This document shows positions 22,838 to 34,275 of a stretch of DNA of 64,000 bases, piece after piece. Under the pieces are notes generated by a model that saw only the letters and a list, made by a program, of their open reading frames with translations, was not told where the DNA came from and did not search any database. Position numbers and translations under genes: made by a program. Numbering within the stretch: the first letter of the stretch is position 1; each line of letters opens with the position of its first letter. Origin of the DNA: Isoetes taiwanensis (Eukaryota > Streptophyta > Lycopodiopsida > Isoetales > Isoetaceae); the NCBI GenBank assembly GCA_021234155.1, contig JAJEKV010000011.1:7303132-7367131 (forward strand), written 5' to 3'.

Positions 22838-22936
22838 AATAGATAAGGGTTAGGGTTTTCAACATTCGAAATGGCAGGGTTAGGGTTTCGACATTGGAGA
22901 TGGCAGGGTTAGGGTTTCGACATTGGAGATGGCAGT
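22838..22936. repeat. about 34-bp tandem repeat with telomere-like core
   Basis: Three units of GGGTTAGGGTTT, CGACATTGGAGATGGCA. The core resembles plant telomeric sequence but the unit is longer, and GGGTTAGGGTTT is also common in plant 5' leader sequences. Confidence 0.6.
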
Positions 22937-22944
22937 TGAATGCT

Positions 22945-23154
22945 TCACGACATGCTTCTGAGTGCCGGATTTGACTGTGGTGTTGCTAGAGCATGGGGTA
23001 GAGACCATTGTACAGCAGTTTCAAAGTGCTGGATCGATCTCTGAAGCCTGATTGCTACGGCCGATTTTTGCAGAGTTTTTCTTCTTAGGGTTTCAACCAA
23101 AGCGGGTATATACCATGAGTTCAGAGGTAAATCAGACAAATCAGAGGTATCCAA
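22945..23154 (-). other. unrecognised 69-codon open frame, possible captured exon
   Basis: Begins MDTSDLSDLPLNSWYIPALV, then ETLRRKTLQKSAVAI. No family recognised. It lies between the telomere-like repeat and the 23.7-23.9 kb terminus segment, the same position that gene fragments take beside the other terminus copies, so capture is plausible but not shown. Confidence 0.25.
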
Positions 23155-23333
23155 ACCGATGGCAGCCTAAATATGTAGCACTAAGGGGTTGAGGACAAAT
23201 CAGAGGTAAATCATGCTTCTGAGGTCATTTTAGAGCAGATCCAAACTGATGGCAGCCTAAACGAAGGGGCAAATGCTAAACAGAGGAAAAGTTAAGGAGG
23301 ATAAACAAAAAGAAAAGCCGGAAGATCTGTCTC

Positions 23334-23560
23334 CAATAATAATATCTGCTCATGCTAATATGAAGAATGGTTTATGTAATGTTTAAAGAAGAAAATGAAT
23401 GAAGCACGGTTTTTCTTCAAGTAATATCTGCTCATGCTAATGTATGACGAGCAAGAACAGAATATCTGTGCAAGAAGATGTATGATGAGCAAGAAGATGT
23501 ATCTGTGCAAATGAATGAAGCACGGTTTTTCTTCAAATAATATCTGCTCATGCATGAGAT
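23334..23560. repeat. imperfect tandem repeat
   Basis: GAATGAAGCACGGTTTTTCT, TCAAxTAATATCTGCTCATGC occurs at about 23396-23437 and 23513-23553, with a partial copy at 23338. The segment between them repeats AAGAAGATGTAT. Noncoding in appearance. Confidence 0.6.
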
Positions 23561-23699
23561 TAACATAAGATTAACATCATGCTAACATCTGCATAAGATT
23601 AAAACTTAACACATCGTTAGCAAACAGAAAAGAGAAATCAAGCATACCACCACAACAGGACGGATCGAATACCGCCAACAAGAACTTTTGAGAGAGAGA

Positions 23700-23913
23700 A
23701 AAGAACTTTTCTGGTTGCATGCATATGAATGAGGAGGCCAAAATAAGAACCGTTAGATTGTTGAAGCTAAAAAGATCAACGATCCAAAAACACCGCACTC
23801 TAGAAATACTATTTAGTATGGCCTAATGAATACAGCACTAAAATCATAGGAAAACCATGCCAAAAAGCGTACAAAATCACAAAAAAAAAACCCTGTAATT
23901 ATAATGCTACATA
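23700..23913 (-). mobile_element. diverged terminus segment (copy 2)
   Basis: Aligns with the 7576-7793 segment: AAAAAGCGTACAAAATCACA, a CCCTGTAATTATAATGCTACATA end, and TAAAATCATAGGAAAACC in place of AAATCTTAGGAAAACC. It is immediately followed by a module (CTAAACAAGGTGCACCCTG) that also follows other ATT junctions. Confidence 0.6.
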
Positions 23914-25070
23914 TTCTAAACAAGGTGCACCCTGAGCTACCACAGTCATCGGATCCGTCCATCCTGCGGCCCAGATCGTATGTTGGAGCCTCCGGGCACC
24001 TCTCGGTTCGCTTATAGTCATTCTAGGATGGGGCTCGCATGAAACCAAAAAACCGCCTGATAGGCTTCTCATTCATCTCAGCAGATTTTCTACAATGGTG
24101 GACAGTGGGTAGCCGCACACATGCGAACTACCCACGAAAAATAAAGGGAAAATCCAATTATATCATTTGGACCCCAAAAAATACAATGCTAATAGATGAG
24201 TGGCTGATGTATCTGCCGAAAGCTTATCACCGGGATTAAAAAACCCCGCCCTTTCGGGTTTTCGAGGAAAACCCCTAGTGATAAGCCTTCGGCAAGGGGC
24301 TTGGACAAACGTAAGGCATAGAAATCGCTCCCAAAAACCCCCGCATGGAGAAGTTGAAACAGATGCCGCTCGCCCCTGTACCTGCACATCACCAACACAA
24401 CAAACGAGACAACACAAACATACCAGAGGATAGCATCACCCAGGGGGTGGAAAAAAGCATCACCCAGCGGGTGGAAGAAAAACATGATAACAGAAATTTG
24501 TGCACAATACAATAAACAAAGAAGGGGGGGAGGGTGGGTTCAAAGAGAATAAGGTACTGCTGAGAGAAGAGGAAGCGCCGATGAGACGTTGATGCAGAAC
24601 CGCGCCTAAAATAGCGAAACCCCAACCAGGAAGGGCATGTGCCGCATGCATGCATGCAAGACATGCATGCTCGCCCCATCCTAGAATGTCGATCCGATGT
24701 CTCGGATCGACGGGATTCTAGGATGGGGCTCGCATGAAACCAACAAACCGCCCGAATACCAGAGAACTTCCTTAACAAACTAGAATCGAGGACGAAGGTC
24801 ACAGGACGAAAGCTAAAGGCCGGAAAAGGACAGCAAGAAAGAAACGCCAAATTGGCAAACAGGAAGAAGCCCCTCCCCTGCCTGGAAACAATTCAAAGAG
24901 AATAAGGTACTGCTGAGAGAAGAGGAAGCGCCGATGAGACGTTGATGCAGAACCGCGCCTAAAATAGCGAAACCCCAACCAGGAAGGGCATGCGCCGCAT
25001 GCATGCATGCAAGACATGCATGCTCGCCCCATCCTAGAATGTCGATCCGATGTCTCGGATCGACGGGATT
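23914..25070. repeat. mosaic repeat modules with a 352-bp-spaced duplication
   Basis: 24539-24715 and 24890-25070 are almost identical (GAATAAGGTACTGCTGAGAG at the start, GTCTCGGATCGACGGGATT at the end). They differ at one base near the ATGCATGC core (GTGCCGC against GCGCCGC). The first copy is followed by CTAGGATGGGGCTCGCATG and the second by TATGATTGGGGGCACC. 24227-24290 holds the GGGATTAAAAAACCCC module. Overlapping reading frames are by-products of the duplication. Confidence 0.75.
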
Positions 25071-25398
25071 TATGATTGGGGGCACCTATGATTTTGAAAT
25101 ATGAATATGAGTTCTCCTAAGGTTTTGATGTAATATCGAGTCTCTATATGTCTTTGCCTAAGGTTTTAGAATATGAACTACTAGGGCTCAAACCTCTACC
25201 AAAATAACTCAATATCCTAATAAGACTATTTTGACAAATATAACCAGTGGGCTAACGTGATTAGTTTTTATCTTAAATCTATATTTTTTTTATAACAACC
25301 CATTCAATTGTTTTGGAAATATGGTCTATGGTTTCAAGAATTGTTAGTTTTATATACATATCAAATTCCCCTGGAACCTCTGTTATTGTGCTACATAT
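25071..25398 (-). repeat. inverted copy of the tRNA-like repeat unit
   Basis: Minus-strand copy of the 17.9-kb unit, with B-box complement GGGCTCAAACCTC at about 25187, ending TGTTATTGTGCTACATATT at 25399 where unrelated sequence starts. Confidence 0.7.
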
Positions 25399-25399
25399 T

Positions 25400-27720
25400 G
25401 CAACAATAAGTCAATCCTCTTTTTCATATTGTTTTTGTTGCATTAAAGCTAGGGTCAATCCCCTTCACCCCTTTTAATTGATGGGGCTCTCCTCCAAATA
25501 ATGTCTTCTTTATTTCTTCTTCTCATAATGGGGATTGGCTTAATATAATGCTCTTTACTTTTGCTTCATGGCAATTTTTTGGTTGCTCCTAAAGGGCAAT
25601 CCCTCGGGGTATATGTTAGTGGTTACCCGAATATAATATTCTTTGTAGCCGGCCTAAACCTGCTATTGCAGGTAATTTGCCCATGCATGGCGAAGAAATG
25701 AGAAATTGTTGCATGGATGAATGTTGATATGGAGAAGCAAATGTAGCTATCGGAGAGCAAAAATGATTTTGACGCTTTGCAGATATGCGCTTATTTTTAA
25801 CATTTGAACTAAGGAAACAATGGCTTGAACATTGAGTGCTTAAAACCATTCAAGAAAATTAATCCCAATTATTGCCTATTGAGGCAAAACTAGAATAGGA
25901 GGAGGCAAAAGCTTGTTTTGTAAATGATTAACATGCATAAAGGGAAGCGACAATGTAGACGATACGTGGTGAAGTATCTCATTGCGCCACATACAGAAGC
26001 TAGTGCTTTATTAAACCAAAGTCATTGACTAGCCATGAAGATTCCTAATTACAATGGTGGAGAGTGTTAGATTAGCCATCCTTTGGGATTTGCTATATAG
26101 AGAACAAGACTTAGATCCAAATCATCTGGATATGTAGATTGATAGACGTCATGCCTGTGAATGGTGGAACCATTTGATGCTCTAGGGTGTGAGTGTGATC
26201 CTAATCATTATCCAGATTATTTCATCCCTTCTTAAAGCTTTTGTTTGATATTGCTTGGCTAGGGGATTGGACACCTGCTAATTGCATCAATTCTCCTTAT
26301 GTTAGTGCATTAAAATTTGTTGTAGGAGCGTGCCCCAAGTTGTGGCTTTTATGGAGGTAGTTGACTTCCAATGTTGAAGCTCGGTTTCTCAAATGTTGAA
26401 ATACAAGATCTATCCAAATTGATAATTCTAAATAAGCCATAAATTGCATTGACCATTGTGGTGGCTAGTCTTGTATCTTGATATACAATTGCTTGAAAAT
26501 AAACTCCATATAGTCCACATATGAGCCCACATAGAGTTCACGCCCAATTTGGGTAGGATGTAAACATAGGGTCTGATCACGGGCAATTTGGGTGGGATAT
26601 AAATATTGATCATCTGGTAGCATCACACTCAGTTGGAGATATAGCAGAGAGCCATACCAATCAAAGCCTTTTATTGGATAGAGACCTAGACTGGATACTC
26701 AATCACAATTTACGGACTTTTGTGTAGGTGTGACGCCTCCTAGAAGGGAGTTACCTTCTTATCATCTATAGAGCCATCACTGATCTAGACTCAACTTTGT
26801 TGGGTTTTGGCCCTCATCTGATGGGAAGGTATATGGGCCTCCTTCGAGTAGTTCTTTGGGATTATGGATCTGACAAGTTTCCACTCATCCATACCATGAT
26901 TGAACCTATGTCACAAAGTACACATAAGAGGGGTGGATGGGGTGAAAACAACCAAAGCCATTATCCTATGCTAAACTAATCTTATCCGAGCCGGTCAATT
27001 TTTCTCCTTTGAGTCTGAGCCTAAGGTAGGACTCCTTATATTATAATGATGATGTTCTCTCTAATGTTGATGGGATTATGATGTATATTATTTGTTGATG
27101 CATCTGTTTGATTACTGTCAACTCTGATGTGCTAGTAGGTCCTTGGTTGTGTAGATTCCATTTCCTTTTCACTGCATCTATAATAGCCCATCCTATTAGA
27201 TGTGTCTTGGAAGAATGCAAGGCCCCAGAGAGTATACGGTAACATCACAATCTTTTGTGCTTCATATTATTAATTTAATTTGAGATAAAATATTTGGGTG
27301 GCGTTTTATTATCCTAACTATTAAATCCCTATACTGACCGAATTGGGTATCGCGGTGGGCATCTATTAATATACTTTTAGATTTGCTTCTACCATTCTAG
27401 AGTAATACATTTACTTTTGTATATTGATACTACATGATTAATAATCTCACACTCATCGAGCTCAAAATGGTTTTAACCTTGGTTCGGCAAACTTTTTAAA
27501 AACAACAAGCAAATTTCCTACAATTCTCAAATCAGCCTGCTAATCACAAAAGTTAGCCTACAATTTCCTACAATCTTAATGGGTACCAGAAAATTTCCTG
27601 CAGCATATGTTTCAGCCGGAAATCAAAATTAATTTTCATTAATGAAGTCTGCACATACATATAGAAAAATCAGATACAGTCATTTTAAATACTTTAAGAC
27701 AAAAGGATTCAACATTGTTG
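25400..27720. other. 2.3 kb intergenic, no gene seen
   Basis: AT-rich DNA with scattered frames under 80 codons and no domain, TIR, LTR or splice-supported exon that I could recognise. The part near 27.3-27.7 kb is the 3' flank of the hAT gene. Confidence 0.45.
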
Positions 27721-27721
27721 A

Positions 27722-30016
27722 TCAGCTTAAGTCTTCATCATTATCATCAGTGTCCTTGTTTTCTTCAATTGTGCGAGTTCGTTTTGAACTCGAAGCTCCA
27801 GAATAAATATGTCGATACTTAGCCTTAGATCTCCATATACTAATAGAGTCTTCAAAATCAAACTCATCAGCAAACTTTTCCATGGATGGCCCTTCGATTG
27901 CGACCCTTAGAAGAGTGTCTACACTTACTACTTTCAGCGGATTCCTGTACTTGTCTTTAATATGGTTCATTTGGCTGAAACCCCTCTCACAAATTGCTGT
28001 ACTTGCACATTGAACCATGGCTACTGCTGCTAGCTTTGACATTTCAGCATATTTATCCTCCCTATAAAATTTTTTAGAAAGGATAATTGACCAAGTATCC
28101 ATAAAATTCTTACCTTGCCATTCTGTACTAGCTTGGATCTTGAACTTTCTATATTCCATTCTGAATTTATCAGCATCTATAATGGCATCAATCTTAACAC
28201 CCTCCACATGCCGAGGCTCTCCATAAAATTTCAGCAAATCATTCACCTCTTTTTGGCCATAAGATTCAAGCTGCCTTGCTTGCTTTGGAATGTGAGCTGG
28301 TGTAAGAGCCTTAAAGCATGAAAGAATATCTCGTTCCGCAAATCTTTCATCTAAAGCTTCCAAAACACGCGTAGCAAATTGTTTTTGAAACTCAACTGCT
28401 TCAAACAAATCCTCACCATCAATACTTCGATTCATTTGAATGCCGCGATACATGTCTCCTTTGACCGCACCTCTAAGAGCTGCAAGCTGCCCATTTGGAC
28501 CTCCAAATTCTGGAATCACAGGGTATCCTTTGCTGTCCCGCAGAAACCCATTTAAATCTAATGCTGCCGTTTCATTCAAAAAGTCCATCTCAATTTGTAC
28601 CTTTGTTGGATTTACAAGGCTTGATATCATTGTAGCATCCACATAATCTCTTTGAAAATCTGCACTCAAGAGAGTTAAATGCCTCAAAATATCAGCCAAG
28701 AAATGCAATGTATATACAATCTTAAACTCCCTTAATTCATCAAACAACCAAGATGCATTTTGTTGAAGCGCCTCCATCACGGGCTCAAATACCTCACACA
28801 ATTTATGGATAGCATGGTGTCTACTCAACCACCTTGTATTTGAAATGCTTTCAAGTCTAAGGGTAGAATAGGCTAGTTCCCTTTCTAAATCTGCTAAAAG
28901 CTTACCTCTTAGACTGCTGGCTGAAAAATAAGAGGCTGTCCCATTCACCAATGTATCAATCTTCTGACTTAGCTCCTTGCAGCTTGCATGTTTACCTACA
29001 GACTCCACACACAAGTTGGTCCGATGTGCAACACAATGTATGGATGTCAAGTATGGTTGTTTCTTCTTCAACCTTGCTGCCACCCCAGTCCTACGTCCAA
29101 CCATAACAGATGCTCCATCTGAACCAAAACCCATCATTTTTTGCATGTCCAACTTGCCTTCATCTAGTCTCTTCACTATGGCAGCAGTTATAGTTGCTGC
29201 ATCAGCTTCATCTAAATGCAACAGACCTAGAAATGCTCGTCTTGGCTGAAAGTCATCAAGGTAATTTGCATACAAAATAAGGGTCTTCGTCACACTAACA
29301 TCAGTAGACTCATCCACCATGATTCCAAACCATGGACTTAATTTTATCTTTTCAAAGATTTTTGTTTCTAATGATGCACTCATACATTTTAAAAATCTGC
29401 TGCAAGCTTTGTCATCATTATAAAAAGTGGAAACATCAACACCAACAGCCCTGAGAAGATGCAAAAGACCACCAATTTTTCGATATGCTAAATCTTCTTT
29501 TCCAATAAAATACGCTGCCATGAACAAAGTGAGCACTTGTTTATCTATAGAGTGCATCTTTTGTTTGTCAACTTTCAAGAGTGAGTCTTTTCCTCCTCCT
29601 TTCATCACCCATCTTGCATGCTTATGCTGGTCACTCTCAGCATGCTCCCGAAACGCAGAAGTCCTTAAGTTAGTTGCACCTTCTTTCCCAAATGCACTTC
29701 TACATTTAGGGTCTTGTTGACAATAGATACAAAATGCTCTCCCAACATCATAATTAAAGCGTAGCCAATCATGATCATCTAACCAGCATTCTCTCCATAT
29801 TTTTCTTGCTTGTGTTATCCTCTCATGCTCAACATTCAACTCTCTTGTGCGATCTGCCACACCATCAGCAAGCTTTGTCCTCTCATCCATAATATCATTA
29901 GCATTCAATTCATTTTGCTTATCACATGAGGGCTGCTGACGAAAACCAGGCATTTGTAAAATAGATTGCTGGTTGGTTTGCTTTCCGGAGCTACTTCTGG
30001 AACTCTTAGGGGCCAT
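27722..30016 (-). CDS. hAT-superfamily transposase, intact reading frame
   Basis: An uninterrupted 764-residue frame from the ATG at 30014-30016. An upstream in-frame Met at 30070 lies within a predicted 5' UTR intron, so it is not favoured. Domains in order: a basic Ser-rich N terminus, then a TTF/BED-like zinc finger (CIYC at residues 96-99, H125 and the H131/H133 pair). Next is the DUF4371-like RNase H fold with VDESTD (D235) and GFGSDGASVM (D300), followed by CVAHRTNL. The C-terminal dimerisation region carries STAICERGFSQMNHIKDKYR (E677). The D-D-E set and the hAT signature are intact, and the length suits autonomous hAT or KIAA1586/ZNF862-like relatives. Neither terminal inverted repeats nor an 8-bp target duplication were identified, so an active element and a domesticated gene both remain possible. 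Confidence 0.88.
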   Translation of the reverse strand: MAPKSSRSSSGKQTNQQSILQMPGFRQQPSCDKQNELNANDIMDERTKLADGVADRTRELNVEHERITQARKIWRECWLDDHDWLRFNYDVGRAFCIYCQQDPKCRSAFGKEGATNLRTSAFREHAESDQHKHARWVMKGGGKDSLLKVDKQKMHSIDKQVLTLFMAAYFIGKEDLAYRKIGGLLHLLRAVGVDVSTFYNDDKACSRFLKCMSASLETKIFEKIKLSPWFGIMVDESTDVSVTKTLILYANYLDDFQPRRAFLGLLHLDEADAATITAAIVKRLDEGKLDMQKMMGFGSDGASVMVGRRTGVAARLKKKQPYLTSIHCVAHRTNLCVESVGKHASCKELSQKIDTLVNGTASYFSASSLRGKLLADLERELAYSTLRLESISNTRWLSRHHAIHKLCEVFEPVMEALQQNASWLFDELREFKIVYTLHFLADILRHLTLLSADFQRDYVDATMISSLVNPTKVQIEMDFLNETAALDLNGFLRDSKGYPVIPEFGGPNGQLAALRGAVKGDMYRGIQMNRSIDGEDLFEAVEFQKQFATRVLEALDERFAERDILSCFKALTPAHIPKQARQLESYGQKEVNDLLKFYGEPRHVEGVKIDAIIDADKFRMEYRKFKIQASTEWQGKNFMDTWSIILSKKFYREDKYAEMSKLAAVAMVQCASTAICERGFSQMNHIKDKYRNPLKVVSVDTLLRVAIEGPSMEKFADEFDFEDSISIWRSKAKYRHIYSGASSSKRTRTIEENKDTDDNDEDLS

Positions 30017-30026
30017 TGAATGTCTC

Positions 30027-30169
30027 CTAAAATCAAACAGAGCAAGTATTGTTAATAAGGAATGTAACATAATTTAAAAAAATGCTCTAAAACTGATTGC
30101 ATTCAGCATTTTACATCTTAAAACATAAACAATAAAAGACACACACATATAAAGGCCACTTTAACATAC
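30027..30169 (-). other. predicted 5' UTR intron of the hAT gene
   Basis: On the minus strand a donor TTCAAG/GTATG ends at 30170. An acceptor TTTGATTTTAG/GAGAC lies at 30027, ten bases upstream of the ATG. Plant hAT genes often have a short leader intron. Confidence 0.5.
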
Positions 30170-30346
30170 CTTGAAGAAAGGCTCTCTTGTACAGTTTAGA
30201 TTGAGTTGAAGCTGCTCTGTTTATGCTGTTAGAGGTTTAGAAAAGCTTAGAAAACAGTAATTCCTTGGATATTGGCATATTGGCACTTTAACATACCTTG
30301 AACAAAAGATGAGATTGGCTCTTTTGTACAGTTTAGATTGATTGAA
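30160..30346. repeat. duplicated leader/donor segment upstream of the hAT gene
   Basis: CACTTTAACATACCTTGAA, then AAGG-type spacer, GGCTCTxTTGTACAGTTTAG, ATTGA occurs at about 30157-30215 and again at 30284-30345. Each copy carries the same donor-like CATACC, so two alternative leader exons are possible. Confidence 0.6.
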
Positions 30347-30352
30347 GCACCT

Positions 30353-30381
30353 CACTATGGTTAAAACTTTTAACCATAGTG
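30353..30381. repeat. perfect 29-nt palindrome
   Basis: CACTATGGTTAAAA, one central C, TTTTAACCATAGTG. It lies about 340 bp upstream of the hAT start codon and could be a subterminal or transposase-binding site; no function is shown. Confidence 0.6.
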
Positions 30382-33300
30382 ATTTGCTATACATTATAAA
30401 TTATCCAACATGAAGCAAATCATCTATCTGGTTTCCTTCCACTTGGACTTTAGTTGATATTAAAATTAAATCACCTCTTCCTCTTATCTAAAATGTGTCT
30501 AGTCTACCTAAAGAATGCATCTTATCTTATATAACACATGTAATTCTTATTGGCAAGATGCCTTTCAAATTTAATAGCGACACGTTCGGAGGGCAAAAAA
30601 TAGCATTGTTCTGAAAAACAAAAGTACAAAAAAGACCCAGCCAACAACACCATGTTTTTACTCTGTCCAATTATGTCTCGCCCGGAAGGTGTATTTGCCA
30701 GACCGACATCAGGAAGATCTTCCGCTGCAAGATGGGGGCAGTCTTCTGATGAATGCGAATTCTGGTATGGTGATTTTGGCTTTAGATTTTCCTAGCCCTA
30801 TCGTGGCTGGCTGTTCGACCGGCCTCCGTTTTGCAAGGGTAGGGTTCTATTGGTTTTTTTTTTAGTCAAGCTCTGAACTTTGACATGGCCGTGCCTATTG
30901 AGATTCTGCTCTTTTGAGAACACCGGACCTCGGTAGGATATTGTGAGAGGAGCAGTGCGAACTTCAGAGCTTTCCGTTCTTTTCATATCTGTGGAGATTA
31001 ACGTGCATTTGAGCCCATTCTATGCAACGTAACATCATGTTTGAAGGGGTCATTCCAGAATTGCTTGGATTGACTTCAATGAAGCGTGCAACTTGAGGTG
31101 CCGGAACAGAATTTAAATTTATTGCACTGAGGTTTCTTGATCCATCCTGTGTTTGCAAGAAAGACTCCATGCATGTTTTGAAGAGGGCTCCCTATCATGT
31201 CTTCAGTTCTTGTTGGGAAGTGCATTACACCCATAGAAGGGCCTGCAGTATGAGCATCTGAGAATGCATTGGAGAAGGCATTACTTCATGGTCCCATAAC
31301 TGTATCAGCACCCCCTTTAGGTAAGGAAGCTACATGACCAGGAAGAGAGGGTGGCCTAGTCTGTAGAACAGGATGCTGATTAGTAACTGATGTCCTAAGA
31401 TCTTCTGCAACCTCTTGTGTTTGCAGAGGACTCTTGTGTTGTATTGAGAGGACTCTTTGAATCTTTTTCTCAATGTGTGGACGTACAAGGTATTTCTATT
31501 CCTAATAGTTCAAACATTGAAACCACTTTGTTTTGTCTGATGTAGGTTACAAGTGATGTGAAAGGTAAATGGACTCAAAGTGTGACATGTAGAAATAGAA
31601 GCTAAAGTCCTAGTTTCGGCCCTCCATAGCTAACCCCAACACTGCAAGAGCCTTGGCAGTACATCACATTGCCTTCTGCAAGTCCATACGACAATTTTCT
31701 AAAGGCAGCTGGTTGCTAGACATATGCATAGTTGATGACAAAAAGTTGCCTGGTTGCTAGATATATGTGTATCATTCCATTGTATCAATATACATTTTCC
31801 GTTGTACATTTGTTGTTGTTCATTTTACATTTCCACTTCACCACTGTTTAAGTGTGGAGAAAGAAAAAGAGCATATATTTATTTATGCGTATCAAAATCA
31901 CTGGTTGTTTTTTTGCACTGCTATCTTTAGGTATTCAAAGATCATAATTATAACTACCACAAGGTCGACTACACCATTTGTTTGTTTCAAGTTCAGAATC
32001 CATTGACAAATTTATAATAGGTTAAAAATGGCTGGATTTTATAGAATTTAACATGCAAATTTTGTTGTACTAGCCAGTTGAATTACTAGCCTGCTTACCA
32101 CATGGATTGTTTTGGCTCCTTTTAAAGCACGTAGACCCATTTATTTTTCCAATATCTATGGAATGGCCACCACAAAGACAATTTTGTAAACGTATCGTAT
32201 GCATGAGCACACACTTTTAAGATGGGGCTGCAGCATTGCTCTACAATAAGGTCAGCTTGGCCAGAACCCTCAGCAATTGCAAACAAATAAACTTCAAAAG
32301 CATGGTTGCCAGAACCCAAGAAATGCCCTTCAAGAAGAAATACACTTTAGTTCAATGTTTGTAATTGAAAATTTGGAACGATGTAGAAGATGGGGGTTGA
32401 TTCCCCTGAATTAAATCTCGAGATAATGGGTAAAATCTTGAATAGCCCCATTAAGGCCACACATTAGGTGGAAAGCCAAGATCCAATTGGCCAGATCTTA
32501 GGCTGTGGACATAAGAAGGTATTGGCTTATTCCCAACCTGTTAAGCAGTTATAGTTTAGAAATTGTTCAGTATCATGAAGGTTGTAAACTCAATTAACCA
32601 CACTTACTGCCATTACTGATATCGAGTTCATGTTATAATCACTATCATCCCTAGGAAGCCCAAACTTACCTGTTAAAATGCAAGTCACCCCTAGGAGGCC
32701 CAAACTACCTGTTAAAATGCAAGTCCCCAGTCATTAGGGGCACAATGCTGACAAGAACAAATATTTGTGAATGCTCAATTTAAATTCAACTCTCATACAT
32801 TTAAGTGCACAACTATTGCTTTGCACACTTTCCAATATCTAGAAGATACTGACATTTGAAAATGTAATTGAACTACACACTCATTAACTGAACAACATAG
32901 AAATACTAGCTTGATGCTATGGCCATAGCATTAATGGTTTTCTATGGGCAAATTCGACTATGGAACTCATTTCCAGCATTTTCTGATACAAAAATAGTTG
33001 TCCATATCTGGCATGGCCGAATTTGTGTTGGCCAATGTTTTATGACGAGATGTGATACAAGATGTGGCTAGATGCATTGCAAAGAGGAAAAGCTGGCATA
33101 TACGGATTTGGCACCTGCGTTTTTTATTAATGAACTAAACTTCGCCAGGTGGGTCCATAAACTAGGAGTATATTGCACAAACTATATGGTTGATCAGCAT
33201 AAGAACAAATATAATACCGTGCTCCAAAAGGTCTAATTCTGATTGTTGCTACGAATTATCAATTGTAACTTTGTGCCCCATACATGTATTTAAGACAAGA

Positions 33301-33715
33301 AGACGAGTAATTGTCTATCATTTGTGTGCTAGAAAGCACAATATATGATGCATATTTAGTGGATACTTCTCATCATATGATGTACTAGTCTTTGAACCAA
33401 TTCATTGGAAAATTCAGATTTGACAACATAACTAAACTAGACAGCATGTTGGCAATGTTGATATGTTGGAGCAGTATAGGTGTGTGTGATATTACGTTGT
33501 TTGATTGTATGCCGAAGTTCCCTTTCATGTTTTAAATATTAACTTTTGCACGCATACGACACCTTCTTGACAACAGTTTCGAATGAACAACAAGTTTGAC
33601 AAATGGACAACAAGTTGGACGTTCATATCATTTTCAACTAGCACAAACTCGATAAAGAGAAATCAAGGCCGCCGCGATAAATTTTTTGTATATTATAATG
33701 CTATTGTGTGTTGGA
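30382..33715. other. 3.3 kb intergenic, no gene seen
   Basis: Frames are short and unrecognised (for example a 68-codon minus frame at 30964-31170). 32640-32730 contains a tandem pair (CCCTAGGAAGCCCAAACTTA and CCCTAGGAGGCCCAAACTA, each followed by CCTGTTAAAATGCAAGT). No transposon ends recognised. Confidence 0.45.
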
Positions 33716-33817
33716 TCAAGGCTTGATTTGGATGGCTGAGATCATTTGATTGCATTCGAACACTGAGATTACTTCCCACCATCGTAATTGGTCATGCTTT
33801 GATCTCTTAAGGGAAAG

Positions 33818-34275
33818 GGGAAGGGCAAAGAGAAACAGGAAGAGGGAAGGGAAAAAGAGAAGGGAAAAAAGGGAAGAGGGGAAAGGTGAGGAAAAGAGAG
33901 AGAGGGAAAAAATGGCACTGGAAAAAAGAGAAGGGAAAAAGGGCACGAGGAAAAGGAGAAAAGGGAAAGGGGTGGGATAGGAGGAAAAAGGGGAAGAGGA
34001 AAAGGGTGGGGAGAAAGGAAGGGAAAAAGGAAAGAGAAAGGGAAGGGAAAAATAGCATGAGTGAAAGGGAAAAAGGGCACAGGAAAAAGAAAAAAAAAAG
34101 TGCGGAAACGGGAAAAGAGTAGAGGGAAAGAAAAAAGGAGTAGAAAAAAACACGGGGAATAGGGGAGAGGAAGGGTTGCGGAGGGGAAAAGGAAAAGGGA
34201 AAAAGAAAAGGAAGAGGAAAAAGGAAAAGAATAGGTGGGCTGAGAAGAAAGAAAAAGGAAAGGAAAAAGTTCATA
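33818..34275. repeat. about 450-bp polypurine (G/A) tract
   Basis: The plus strand is almost entirely A and G in GGGAAAA and GAAGGG-like words, with few pyrimidine interruptions. All long frames across it (poly Lys/Arg/Glu/Gly or Phe/Pro/Ser/Leu) are compositional. Such mirror-rich tracts can form triplex DNA. Confidence 0.9.

Noticed and set aside
22838-22936. Interstitial telomere
   Set aside because: GGGTTAGGGTTT occurs only once per 34-bp unit and the rest of the unit is unrelated; three short units do not make a telomere tract.
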